This document shows, one piece after another, positions 8,063 to 16,499 of a stretch of 64,000 nucleotides of DNA. A program made the position numbers and the translations under genes. Within the stretch, counting starts at the first letter, position 1. Every line of letters starts with the position of its first letter. This DNA comes from UBA7236 sp035439505. Lineage in GTDB: Bacteria > Bacteroidota > Bacteroidia > Chitinophagales > BACL12. The notes beneath the pieces are model-generated. The model did not search any database and had not been told where the DNA came from. It saw nothing but the letters and a program-made list of their open reading frames with translations. Location of the stretch: the NCBI GenBank assembly GCA_035439505.1, contig DAORKJ010000008.1:1-64000 (forward strand). Direction: 5' to 3'.

Positions 8063-9013
8063 ATGAGCAACCTGAGTGTCAATCATCTGATCGCAATCAA
8101 AGACCTTCAACCTGAAGACATTCATCTCATTTTAAATACCGCCGATAATTTCAAAGAAGTATTAAGCAGGCCAATTAAAAAAGTGCCAACGCTGCGCGAT
8201 ATTACTATTGCCAATATATTTTTCGAAAATAGTACACGCACACGAATTTCATTTGAATTAGCAGAAAAGAGATTAAGTGCCGATACCATCAATTTTGCTG
8301 CATCAAGTTCTTCTGTTAAAAAAGGAGAAACCTTAATTGATACCGTAAATAATATTCTCGCCATGAAAGTAGACATGGTGGTAATGCGTCATCAAAGTCC
8401 AGGTGCTCCTGTATTATTGAGCAAACATATCAAAGCCAATATTGTAAATGCCGGTGATGGTACGCATGAACATCCAACTCAGGCATTACTTGATGCCTAT
8501 AGTATCATGGAAAAGTTAGGCGAAAAACAAGGCAAACGATTAAGCGATTTAAAAGGAGTGAAGGTGGCCATTATTGGAGATATTTTACACTCACGCGTAG
8601 CAGGTTCTAATATTCATGCATTAAAAATGTTAGGTGCTGATGTTACCTTATGCGGACCTCCAACCTTAATGCCTAAACACATCGAATCTATGGGCGTGAG
8701 GGTATCGTATAATTTAAAAGAAACCTTAGAGTGGTGTGATGTTGCCAACGTGTTGCGCATCCAACTCGAACGTCAGGATATTAAATTTTTCCCTTCATTA
8801 CGCGAATATTCATTGTATTACGGCATAAATCGCGAATTATTAGATTCCCTCAGCAAAGAAATTGTCATCATGCACCCGGGCCCAATCAATCGTGGCGTAG
8901 AACTCACCAGCGACGTAGCAGACAGCAAACAATCCATTATTTTACAACAGGTAGAAAATGGTGTTGCTGTGCGTATGGCTGTCTTGTATTTATTAGCTGG
9001 GAGATTGGATTAA
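8063..9013 (+). CDS. pyrB: Aspartate carbamoyltransferase catalytic chain
   Basis: A 316-residue cytosolic enzyme joining carbamoyl phosphate and L-aspartate, the second step of pyrimidine synthesis. The carbamoyl-phosphate loop is STRTR at residues 57-61; HPTQALLDAYSI and MHPGPINRGVEL are the other signature blocks. It has the length of a catalytic chain; no regulatory pyrI chain follows, so it resembles the PyrI-independent class. It is coupled to pyrR (one base between genes), a common pyrR-pyrB pair. The 3' end faces the delta-60 protein gene 7 bases away. Confidence 0.97.
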   Translation: MSNLSVNHLIAIKDLQPEDIHLILNTADNFKEVLSRPIKKVPTLRDITIANIFFENSTRTRISFELAEKRLSADTINFAASSSSVKKGETLIDTVNNILAMKVDMVVMRHQSPGAPVLLSKHIKANIVNAGDGTHEHPTQALLDAYSIMEKLGEKQGKRLSDLKGVKVAIIGDILHSRVAGSNIHALKMLGADVTLCGPPTLMPKHIESMGVRVSYNLKETLEWCDVANVLRIQLERQDIKFFPSLREYSLYYGINRELLDSLSKEIVIMHPGPINRGVELTSDVADSKQSIILQQVENGVAVRMAVLYLLAGRLD

Positions 9014-9020
9014 ATTAAAA

Positions 9021-10538
9021 TTAACGACTGAGAATAAATGCAGATGACAATATTTTACTTTTGTTATCAATGATTTCTACAAAATATATTCCATTCGGTA
9101 TTGATTTATCAAAAGTGTAATCTATTTCAGGTGCATCTACAGTATTGCTAATGGTTGTAATAATTTTACCGGCTAAGTTAATGATGTTAACTGTGCAACC
9201 GGATCTTAATTCTCCCTGAATTTTTATACTACCATTTGTTGGATTGGGATAAATATGTAGTTGCTTTGTTATCGTATAATCTATAGGTACGGTTACCTTT
9301 TCGCCATAAATATATCGCCCCACTGCAAAGTTAGAATTTATACCACGAGAATAACCTCCGCTAACTATTTTGCCATCATATAGCCATGCGGCACATACAA
9401 AAACTTCGACGGTTTGTCCAAGGTCACTAGCAATCCTGCCAAAATTACCAAATGTACTATCTAAGGTGCCATTCGGTTTTATCCTATAAATACAAAAGTC
9501 GACATCCGCTGCATCTTCATGTGAATTACCAATCGCAATTATTTGATCAAATTCATCCAACAAAATGCTAGCGAAACTTGCGTTTGGCAGAAGGAATGCG
9601 CCATTGTTTCCAAATGATGAATCTATTACTCCACCCGCTAACATACGAAGTAGTAAACCGTATGATTGAGATATGCCAGCAATAATTAATTTGCCATCGT
9701 TTTGAATAGCCATACTCAAAGCAAGATCGTATGTACTGTCCAAATCATACTCGAATATTCCACTATGGTTAAATGTTGTATCTAATATTCCGGAATTTGT
9801 TAATCTAGCACAGACAATATTCATTCCTGTAACCATGTTTGGTGTATTTCCACAACAAACTATTTTACCATCAGCTTGAACAAGAATTTTTTCTAAATTA
9901 TAACCAGTTTCTGTAATATCAATTAGTTGAATACCATTATTGCCGAAAATAGTATCAAGTGTTCCATTTATATTAAAGCGAGCAACAAACCAATCGGAAT
10001 TTGCACCAGTAAATGTTCGCCCGGCTGCATATATTTTCCCGTCATCCTGCATTGCAAGGGAACTTATTTTTTCATCGGTATCCCCCAAATCCAGATGAAC
10101 ATATCCATCAATCCCAAAACTTACATCTCTTATTCCAAAAAAATCAAACTTCGAAATAAAAATATCTTTGTTACCATCCTCGTACCAAGAACCTCCAACA
10201 ATAAAATGTGTGTCATCCTGTATTCTGGCATCATAGGTAACTAAGCTAGCAGTTTCGGGAGCATCTAGAAATATGCCATCAGTTCCAAATGTTTCATCCA
10301 GACTGCCGTCCTCATTATACTTAACCATGCCAATATCGAAGTGAAGCAAACTGCCAACAGGTCCTACAGCTATTAGTTTTCCATCTGAAAGTGGAATTAA
10401 GCCCTCAATATAATCTTCTGATGGAGTAACGGATGTTATTTTCCATCCATCATAATCAAAAGTGCTATCAATTTCACAATATTGAGTATATACAACTTGA
10501 GAAAATGTAAATAGTACAACGGTAAGAAAGTGTTTCAT
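9021..10538 (-). CDS. Secreted delta-60 repeat protein with T9SS sorting domain
   Basis: A 505-residue exported protein. A signal peptide of about 18 residues (MKHFLTVVLFTFSQVVYT) precedes about seven 50-60-residue delta-60 repeats, recognisable by the alternation of DGKI(V/Y)..G...., a short strand, and FN.(N/D)G.LD..FG..G. These build a beta-propeller-like array. From about residue 425 a T9SS type A sorting domain follows (HIYPNPTNGSIKI ... PNGIYFVEII). The start at 10538 is preferred over a non-ATG start four codons upstream because it gives the signal peptide. Function unknown; probably a cell-surface or released protein. Confidence 0.88.
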   Translation of the reverse strand: MKHFLTVVLFTFSQVVYTQYCEIDSTFDYDGWKITSVTPSEDYIEGLIPLSDGKLIAVGPVGSLLHFDIGMVKYNEDGSLDETFGTDGIFLDAPETASLVTYDARIQDDTHFIVGGSWYEDGNKDIFISKFDFFGIRDVSFGIDGYVHLDLGDTDEKISSLAMQDDGKIYAAGRTFTGANSDWFVARFNINGTLDTIFGNNGIQLIDITETGYNLEKILVQADGKIVCCGNTPNMVTGMNIVCARLTNSGILDTTFNHSGIFEYDLDSTYDLALSMAIQNDGKLIIAGISQSYGLLLRMLAGGVIDSSFGNNGAFLLPNASFASILLDEFDQIIAIGNSHEDAADVDFCIYRIKPNGTLDSTFGNFGRIASDLGQTVEVFVCAAWLYDGKIVSGGYSRGINSNFAVGRYIYGEKVTVPIDYTITKQLHIYPNPTNGSIKIQGELRSGCTVNIINLAGKIITTISNTVDAPEIDYTFDKSIPNGIYFVEIIDNKSKILSSAFILSR

Positions 10539-10914
10539 GTGAACATACAATTATTTTGCTGGGGCATAATACAGTAAAAGTAATAAAAAGTAATAAAATG
10601 ATGTGCAAGAAATGTGTTTTTTTTTGAATAGCAGGTTGGGTTTCCAATTACCACAAATTTCCTGTGTAAATTATTTGATAAGTTTGTAAAAGAAAGGTAA
10701 AACTTGTTTCAAGTAAGTTTAAATGCAATTGAATATTAATAATTCCGACCTTAAATTTCAGCATATATTTAGTCCGTAAACACCTCCCTTATTGACTTTC
10801 AATGAATTTCAGTTGAATTTTTAGTAAGCAATTTATCCGTTTACATTTCATTAACGCAATTTGGCGAATTCACATTATCGCAGCTTCTTTGTGCCGGCTC
10901 AAAGAAAAACCCTT
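10539..10914. other. Intergenic region between divergent secreted-protein genes, 376 bases
   Basis: AT-rich, includes an 11-base T run near 10618. TAAGTTTG at 10679-10686 matches the -7 box on the plus strand but has no TTG at the right distance and lies 228 bases before the next gene. No RNA gene or small ORF supported. Confidence 0.5.
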
Positions 10915-12258
10915 ATGCGAAAAATTATATCTACCCTTATTGTATTTGTTTTTATATTCACTACAGCTTTAGTTGCTCAGGTTCCTTTAAACACTTTTGT
11001 GGGCCCAACCAGCATGCCTTCAGATGACGACCCGATTTGTACTATTCCAATTTATCCTGATGTAACCACCAATCTGGAAGGACCATTGGAAGGTGAATTA
11101 GTACATGATTTTAAGTTATATACTTTAGAAGGAGACTCCGTTCAATTAAGCGGTGTATTAAATGATGGTAAACCGATTTTATTAATTGGTTGTAATTACA
11201 CTTGTTATGTTTTTCGCGGCAAAATTGATGTGATTAATGAAATGCAGGCTATGTATGGCGATTTAATTAATATCTTTTTAATGTATACCGTTGAAGCACA
11301 TCCTGTAATTGATTTCAGTCCGTATTTTGGATATGAAAATGTTGGTGCAGATAATTATGCAGAAGGAATTTTATATCGCCAGCCCTTAACCTATGGTGAA
11401 CGCAAATTAATTGTGAGTGATATGCTCGACAATGAAGAAATTAATGTTCCTGTTTTAATTGATGGACCTTGCAACGATGTTTGGATGAATTATGGCACTG
11501 CGCCAAATCCTGCTTGGTTAATTGCACCCGACGGTATTGTATATGATGCACAAAAATGGTTTAATAAAGAACCGGATAATATGTACGCATCAATCGATGA
11601 GTTATTAGGTATAGTTGGAACAGGCACTTACACACCGGAAGGAACATTTGAAGCAGTAGACGAAGGTGAAGAAATTTATTATGGTACTGTAGATAATATG
11701 ATTGCGGCACATATCACCTTTACCAATACCAGTGATGATGATGTATTGATAGATTTTGTTCGCGAAAGTGAAGATATTCCTGCGGGATGGTATACTTCTT
11801 TATGCACCGAATTATGTTATTCCCCAAGCGTTGATTCTACAACTGTATATTTAACACCGGGACAATCGGAAGAAGTGCGTATCGATTTTTTCACAGATGG
11901 AACACCTGCTGAAGGTAGTGTTACATTATCCTGCACCAATCATTACGACGCGACTAATAATTATACATTTACCATAAATGCTTCCAGTATTGCTGCAACC
12001 AATATTGAAAATAATCAAATTCATTTTACAACATTATTTCCAAATCCTGCAAATGCCGGAAGTGTAATTCATTTTGATAATATGCAATTTGCTGATGCGT
12101 TACCTGTTTTATTTGGATTAGACGGTAAACCAATTGCCAACCTTAAACGAGTAAATTCAGGAGATTATATTTTGCCGGAAGTAGCAACCGGATTATATTA
12201 TATTCAAATAATTGCTGAGAATAATATTTACCTGTCTTCAGTTACAATTACGAACTGA
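10915..12258 (+). CDS. Deiodinase-like thioredoxin-fold protein exported by T9SS
   Basis: A 447-residue protein. Signal peptide to about residue 21 (TALVAQ). Residues about 60-235 resemble the iodothyronine deiodinase/peroxiredoxin-like thioredoxin fold: DFKLYTLEGDSVQLS, then LLIGCNYTCYVFRGKID with Cys93 and Cys97, the deiodinase-type TVEAHP (EAHP at 127-130), LTYGERKLIVSDML, INVPVLIDGPCNDVWMNYG, and NPAWLIAPDGIVYDAQKW. Cys97 sits where deiodinases carry selenocysteine. An Ig-like region follows, then a T9SS sorting domain (LFPNPANAG...). Substrate unknown; a surface thiol/peroxide redox role is inference. The internal ATG at 10915 is chosen because it starts the signal peptide. Confidence 0.78.
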   Translation: MRKIISTLIVFVFIFTTALVAQVPLNTFVGPTSMPSDDDPICTIPIYPDVTTNLEGPLEGELVHDFKLYTLEGDSVQLSGVLNDGKPILLIGCNYTCYVFRGKIDVINEMQAMYGDLINIFLMYTVEAHPVIDFSPYFGYENVGADNYAEGILYRQPLTYGERKLIVSDMLDNEEINVPVLIDGPCNDVWMNYGTAPNPAWLIAPDGIVYDAQKWFNKEPDNMYASIDELLGIVGTGTYTPEGTFEAVDEGEEIYYGTVDNMIAAHITFTNTSDDDVLIDFVRESEDIPAGWYTSLCTELCYSPSVDSTTVYLTPGQSEEVRIDFFTDGTPAEGSVTLSCTNHYDATNNYTFTINASSIAATNIENNQIHFTTLFPNPANAGSVIHFDNMQFADALPVLFGLDGKPIANLKRVNSGDYILPEVATGLYYIQIIAENNIYLSSVTITN

Positions 12259-12279
12259 GGTTAGGTTTGGTTTAAACTG

Positions 12280-12316
12280 GCGGAAGTTGAGTGGCTATCT
12301 CATACTTCCGCTTTTA
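12280..12316 (+). terminator. Intrinsic terminator after the deiodinase-like gene
   Basis: Stem GCGGAAGT-TGAG against CTCATACTTCCGC (12 pairs, one bulged A), 7-base loop, then TTTTAT. Confidence 0.75.
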
Positions 12317-12327
12317 TCATTATAGTT

Positions 12328-13875
12328 ATGAAAAAACAATTTTTATTGCTGTTATTACCGATTATTTTCATACTATTTTTTAGTTGTGAAACAGAATTAC
12401 CTAATCATCTAACTTTCGATAGTTATGTTTATGCAACTACTGATGAAACAGGTGGCGATTGGGAGCCTGTATATTTAACCGGTACCGGATTAGTGGTAAT
12501 TCCTGAACCTGAAGATATTACTGCTGAAAGTTATTTGGATGAATTAGCTACAGTAAAATCTTTTAATCAGTCACTCACTAATGAAGAACAAGCTGCAGTA
12601 GATTATTGGGGAAATAATTCCATCATTCGTTGGTTTGAAATAACGGAAGAATTAATTGCGAAATATAATCTCGCCCCATCACCAGATGAAAATGGTGAGT
12701 ATGGTGTTCCGGATCCTGTGTTTCCCGAAACATATCCAACCTTTCCATTTGCACATCCACCTTACGCTAGCCGTGCATATGCTTATTTAGGTGCATCCTT
12801 TTACGATGCACTAATTACCGCCTGGCATTATAAGTATACTTACAATCGTCCGGCACCATATAAAGTTGACCCTACAATTGTTCCTGCTTATCCCGATAAT
12901 AATTTACCATCGTATCCAAGTGAAGATGCCGTTATTGCATCAGTTGCTGAAGAATTACTCATCTTTTTATTTCCATTAGAAATTAATTATATACAAGATC
13001 AGGCTCAGGAATTACGTGATACACGCATTTGGTCAGGAATGAATGTGGCAAGCGATATTGTTGCAGGAGATTCAATTGGTAAAACTATTGCAGAAATATT
13101 TATCGGTAGAGCAAAAACTGATAGTATGAAATTTGCACAGGTTGAACAGGATGAATATGATGAAATGGAAGCAATCGCATCAGCATTATGGGGAAGTAAC
13201 TGGCCGCGATGGGAGAACCTCGAAGTGCCTCAACGCCCAATTGGTATTACACCAAAATTTGGACATGTAGTGCCTTGGTGGATACCATCGGTTGAAGCTG
13301 TGCGACCAGGACCACCACCTGCAATTGGTTCAGATGAATTTAATTCAGCAAAAAATGAATTATTAGATTACACAGATAATTTAACACGTGAACAAGAGCA
13401 AATTGCCTATTTCTGGGGCGATGGATTTGGGACATATACCCCCGCAGGCCACTGGAATACGATTGCAAAAGAATACATTGTTCAATATCGTTTTAATCCA
13501 TTGCGCACAGCTCGTACATATGCTTATTTAAATACGGCCATGATGGATGCCGGTATCAGTTGTTGGGATACAAAATATTTTTACATGTATCCTCGACCGC
13601 CTCAAGCTGATAAAAATATCGAAACACTTTTTGGGTTGCCCAATTTTCCATCGTACACTTCAGGACATAGTACTTTTTCCGCAGCTGCGGCTGAAGTACT
13701 GGGATATATTTTTCCAAATGAACAATCCTTATTTGAACAGTATGCAAAAGATGCTTCTGAATCACGCATTTATGCACGAATTCACTTTCGTTTCGATTGT
13801 GAAACGGGATTAACGGTTGGAGAAAATATAGGCAACTATGCAGTCACTGCCGCTCAAGCTGATGGTGCAGATTAA
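12328..13875 (+). CDS. Tandem PAP2/vanadium haloperoxidase-like lipoprotein
   Basis: A 515-residue lipoprotein (Cys20 in IFILFFSC). The C-terminal half carries all three PAP2 superfamily motifs: K416-x6-R423-P424, the TSGH form of motif 2 with His447, and S479-R480-x5-H486-x3-D490, the phosphate- or vanadate-binding set. The N-terminal half repeats the same layout in decayed form: YKYTYNRP (Lys spacing altered, 168-175), PSYPSEDA where SGH is expected (His lost), and T232-R233-x5-N239-x3-D243, where Asn replaces His. Both halves also share an AYAYL-(x)-(A)-(x)-DA helix. Family members are phosphatases or haloperoxidases; sequence alone does not say which. Confidence 0.85.
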   Translation: MKKQFLLLLLPIIFILFFSCETELPNHLTFDSYVYATTDETGGDWEPVYLTGTGLVVIPEPEDITAESYLDELATVKSFNQSLTNEEQAAVDYWGNNSIIRWFEITEELIAKYNLAPSPDENGEYGVPDPVFPETYPTFPFAHPPYASRAYAYLGASFYDALITAWHYKYTYNRPAPYKVDPTIVPAYPDNNLPSYPSEDAVIASVAEELLIFLFPLEINYIQDQAQELRDTRIWSGMNVASDIVAGDSIGKTIAEIFIGRAKTDSMKFAQVEQDEYDEMEAIASALWGSNWPRWENLEVPQRPIGITPKFGHVVPWWIPSVEAVRPGPPPAIGSDEFNSAKNELLDYTDNLTREQEQIAYFWGDGFGTYTPAGHWNTIAKEYIVQYRFNPLRTARTYAYLNTAMMDAGISCWDTKYFYMYPRPPQADKNIETLFGLPNFPSYTSGHSTFSAAAAEVLGYIFPNEQSLFEQYAKDASESRIYARIHFRFDCETGLTVGENIGNYAVTAAQADGAD

Positions 13876-14463
13876 TTACAATGAATTAGATTTATCCTGA
13901 TTGATACCCATCATGGCTAAATTTTCTTTGCGTAAATAACCTTCATTTGCCATACGTGCGGAGGCTTCCAAATAAGATTCTGGATTACTTTCTGAATTAG
14001 TCCCCAATCCGTCAACATAGCGGTTAAATAAACAAAACGCTGCTGCAATTAATACGGTATCGTGAATTTCTGCATCTGTAGCACCTGCATTTTTTGCAGA
14101 TTGAATAGCATCATCGGTGACAAATTTTCCTCCTTGTTGCACGAGCGCTGCAATATGCAATAATGTTTTCATTTTAGGTGTAATTAAATCCGAATTATCA
14201 GGATTCGATTTTATTGCTGTTATTGCATCTAAATTTATTCCCAAATGCGTTGCAGCTGCGCCACCGTGTGACAACTGACAAAACTGACAATCATTTTTAT
14301 ACGAAGTATAGGTGGCAATTAATTCACGTTCACCTTTGCTTAAGGTTGAATTTCCCTGTAATAAAGTTTCAGCTAAAAGCAAGAGGGGATAAGCTGTTAC
14401 AGGATTATATTTTAACAACCCTCTGATTCCCTGCAGGTTATTGCCTAGTTCGATATGTGCCAT
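13876..14463 (-). CDS. AhpD-like / carboxymuconolactone decarboxylase-family protein
   Basis: A 195-residue all-helical protein of the peroxidase-related CMD family. The redox site CQFCQLSHGGAA (C-x2-C-x3-H) follows LSKGERELIATYTSYKN, the family's usual lead-in. A second helical block (FVTDDAIQSAKNAGATDAEIHDTVLIAAAFCLFNRYVDGLGT) matches the YNRxxxG-type end. Such proteins reduce peroxides or act in thiol-disulfide exchange, with the partner not deducible here. The stop directly abuts the stop of the PAP2 gene (tail to tail). It stands alone. Confidence 0.85.
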   Translation of the reverse strand: MAHIELGNNLQGIRGLLKYNPVTAYPLLLLAETLLQGNSTLSKGERELIATYTSYKNDCQFCQLSHGGAAATHLGINLDAITAIKSNPDNSDLITPKMKTLLHIAALVQQGGKFVTDDAIQSAKNAGATDAEIHDTVLIAAAFCLFNRYVDGLGTNSESNPESYLEASARMANEGYLRKENLAMMGINQDKSNSL

Positions 14464-14617
14464 AATTTTTTATTGTAAATGTAAAACACAAATATTTTAA
14501 TTGCATTTAATTTACAAAATATTAGCAATTTGCTGTGGTTATATTTTTAGTATTTTTTTTAAGTAAAATTTGTTTTCTATACGCTCTAATTAATTTAAAA
14601 ATGAGGATGCTTAAAAT

Positions 14618-14650
14618 AAAAAATCTCCGCAAATAATTGCAGAGATTTTT
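14618..14650 (-). terminator. Bidirectional intrinsic terminator
   Basis: Near-perfect arms (AAAATCTCCGCAA-type against TTGCAGAGATTTT, one mismatch) with A/T runs on both sides, 17 bases after the stop of the minus-strand YbjN-like gene. Confidence 0.8.
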
Positions 14651-14666
14651 ATCAGTTTGAAATTTT

Positions 14667-15134
14667 TTATTGCGCAGGACCAGCAGGACCGGCACCACCG
14701 CCGAATTCTGTTTTTAACTGGTCGTCTAACCAGTCTGCCCATAAACCCATATCATTCACGCAAGTAATGGTCTCATTATAATCCATGCCATTAATATCGC
14801 GTTCATAAGTTGCGTAAACCCAATCGTTATCAGGTGCTGCATTTGGCACGACAGTTAATTTAACGCCAAGGCTCTGGTCGCTTATTTCCATACAACGACG
14901 ATAGAAATATTCCTTATTGGTTGCAGGCACTTTCATTAATCCGCTGAATATGCGCAGGTAATGACGAGTGGTTCCGTCATTTTGTGGATGACTGGATACA
15001 AATATTTCTAATTTAGCTGAGCCTTTATAGATATAATAGGCTTTATTTTGTTCGTTCCAGCATGTTGCCGGGTCAACACCAACGCTTTGGATAAATTGTT
15101 TTACGTGGTCGAGAATTTGTTGTGGGTTACTCAT
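14667..15134 (-). CDS. YbjN / type III chaperone-like fold protein
   Basis: A 155-residue soluble protein with no signal peptide or membrane segment. The order helix (QQILDHVKQFIQSVG), strands around 'AYYIYKGSAKLEIFVSS', 'HYLRIFSGLMKVP', a middle helix (EYFYRRCMEISDQSLG), strands 'KLTVVP', 'DWVYATYERDI', and a closing helix (VNDMGLWADWLDDQLKTEFG) fits the YbjN/SycE-CesT chaperone fold. The tail GGGAGPAGPAQ is a flexible Gly/Pro/Ala end. The fold assignment is by pattern only; function is unknown. It is bracketed by terminators, so it is probably a single-gene unit. Confidence 0.7.
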   Translation of the reverse strand: MSNPQQILDHVKQFIQSVGVDPATCWNEQNKAYYIYKGSAKLEIFVSSHPQNDGTTRHYLRIFSGLMKVPATNKEYFYRRCMEISDQSLGVKLTVVPNAAPDNDWVYATYERDINGMDYNETITCVNDMGLWADWLDDQLKTEFGGGAGPAGPAQ

Positions 15135-15255
15135 AATTATTAGTGGTTTTTTATAAATGAAGACACTAATGTAGGATTTTTATCGTAACCACAAAAACTT
15201 TTATATTAAATTAACGGTAAACCGTGAATGATAAATAGCAGTATCCATAAAATAC

Positions 15256-15290
15256 AAAACCGCCGCAAATTCGCATTTACGACGGTTTTA
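15256..15290 (-). terminator. Intrinsic terminator of the ECF sigma/membrane protein operon
   Basis: Ten-pair stem AAAACCGCCG against CGACGGTTTT (one wobble) around a 14-base loop, beginning 18 bases after the stop of the minus-strand gene ending at 15309. Confidence 0.75.
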
Positions 15291-15308
15291 TATTAAGTTT
15301 TTGAAAAC

Positions 15309-15704
15309 TTATTGCTGAGTTTGAGTTTTGTCTTCCACTGCTTCATCGCGTTTGGTTTTCCATCCACAGCGGTCGTAATAATACCTTTTGAATTTTTCGC
15401 GTTCTTCTTCGGTCATACTCGACATTTTGGCTTCCATTTTTTGTTTCCAATACATTTCTTTTTTATGGTTCCAGCCATTGCTGTGTTTTCCCCATCCATG
15501 GCGACCCATGCCCATAAATCCGGTAAGTAATTTACCTAAAGCAATTAATCCAATTGCCTGAAAAAATGTGATGCTGCTGCCACTAAATAATTCGGGTACC
15601 AGCCAATTCCACAACCACATGGTGGCTAAACCCATAAGTGCGATCATTGCTGCACCGGCAAAAAATATTCCGATACCATATTTGATCCAATTCTTTTTTC
15701 GCAT
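15309..15704 (-). CDS. Small two-span membrane protein downstream of an ECF sigma factor
   Basis: A 131-residue protein: a basic N-terminus (MRKKNWIKYG), a first membrane helix (about 10-33), a second (about 43-65), then a Trp/His/Gly-rich stretch (GMGRHGWGKHSNGWNHKK) and a charged helical tail (about 80-131, SSMTEEEREKFKRYYYDRCGW). No zinc-binding anti-sigma HxxxCxxC motif is present. It starts 12 bases after the sigma factor stop and shares its terminator, so the two are probably one operon; a role in modulating the sigma factor is a guess from position only. Confidence 0.75.
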   Translation of the reverse strand: MRKKNWIKYGIGIFFAGAAMIALMGLATMWLWNWLVPELFSGSSITFFQAIGLIALGKLLTGFMGMGRHGWGKHSNGWNHKKEMYWKQKMEAKMSSMTEEEREKFKRYYYDRCGWKTKRDEAVEDKTQTQQ

Positions 15705-15716
15705 ATCAATAATGTT

Positions 15717-16283
15717 TTACTTGTTAATTAATTCGTCGTATAAATCTTTTAGTTTTTCTCTAAGATATAATACGGCATATCTTTTTCGTGATAATAAGGT
15801 ATTAACTGAAACACCGGTTTGTTCTGCAATTTCATTAAAGCTTTTATTTTCGAGCTCATGCAAAATAAAAACTTCACGTTGCTCTTCCGGTAATTCATTT
15901 AATGCTTCATACATGGTATCCCAAACTAACTGTCGCTCAAACACAGCATCCGGATTATCGGATTGTGCTGATGATAAAGCCGCTAAATTGGAAAAGTATC
16001 CATCTTCATCTTCGTCGTCAAAAGCTGTCATGGTATCAATCGATTCGGTTTTTCGCTTGCGATACCAATCGATAATTTTATTTCTTGTTACCCTGTACAG
16101 CCATGAAGCCATATTTTCGATGGTTTCCACCATGCCATGGTTGGAGGCTAATTGATAAAATACATCCTGCAGAATGTCACTGGCGTCTTCCTCATTGCCC
16201 ACACGTGTTTTAATGAACTTCAATAGCTTTTTGCGTTCATTTTTAACCGCCTGCTCAATAATCTCGTTTTGTTGTTGAGTCAT
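15717..16283 (-). CDS. ECF-type RNA polymerase sigma factor (sigma-70 family)
   Basis: A 188-residue regulator. Region 2 is EEDASDILQDVFYQLASN...IENMASWLYRVTRNKIIDWYRKRK, which binds core polymerase and the -10 element; region 4 is LNELPEEQREVFILHELENKSFNEIAEQTGVSVNTLLSRKRYAVLYLREKL, the -35-reading helix-turn-helix. A long acidic linker (FDDEDEDGYFSN) joins them. The start at 16283 (MTQQQNEIIEQA) matches the typical N-terminus of these proteins; an in-frame ATG 10 codons upstream (16313) is the alternative. No anti-sigma gene with a known motif is adjacent; a small membrane protein follows in the operon. Confidence 0.93.
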   Translation of the reverse strand: MTQQQNEIIEQAVKNERKKLLKFIKTRVGNEEDASDILQDVFYQLASNHGMVETIENMASWLYRVTRNKIIDWYRKRKTESIDTMTAFDDEDEDGYFSNLAALSSAQSDNPDAVFERQLVWDTMYEALNELPEEQREVFILHELENKSFNEIAEQTGVSVNTLLSRKRYAVLYLREKLKDLYDELINK

Positions 16284-16443
16284 GAAAGTGCCTAAATGTA
16301 AACTCTCGTCCATACTTGAAATATTGACGAAAGTAGGTGCGAAGATATTTTAAATTATGCTGTGTTTTAGAGGGACCATTTGGGTTATTTCGCCTGAAAA
16401 GCTTTGTTTCTGCACATTTCAGCAGAATATGCTCAGCCATAAA

Positions 16444-16479
16444 AAAACTCAGTATAGTTGTAAAACCATACTGAGTTTT
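16444..16479 (-). terminator. Strong intrinsic terminator after the hydrolase
   Basis: Perfect 12-base arms (AAAACTCAGTAT and ATACTGAGTTTT), 12-base loop, 20 bases after the stop of the minus-strand hydrolase. Confidence 0.85.
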
Positions 16480-16499
16480 CCTGTTGAATTAGTTGATTT

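Noticed and set aside
16255..16440. 61-codon minus-strand frame upstream of the ECF sigma factor
   Set aside because: Overlaps the sigma factor start in another frame, with no signal peptide, motif or promoter.
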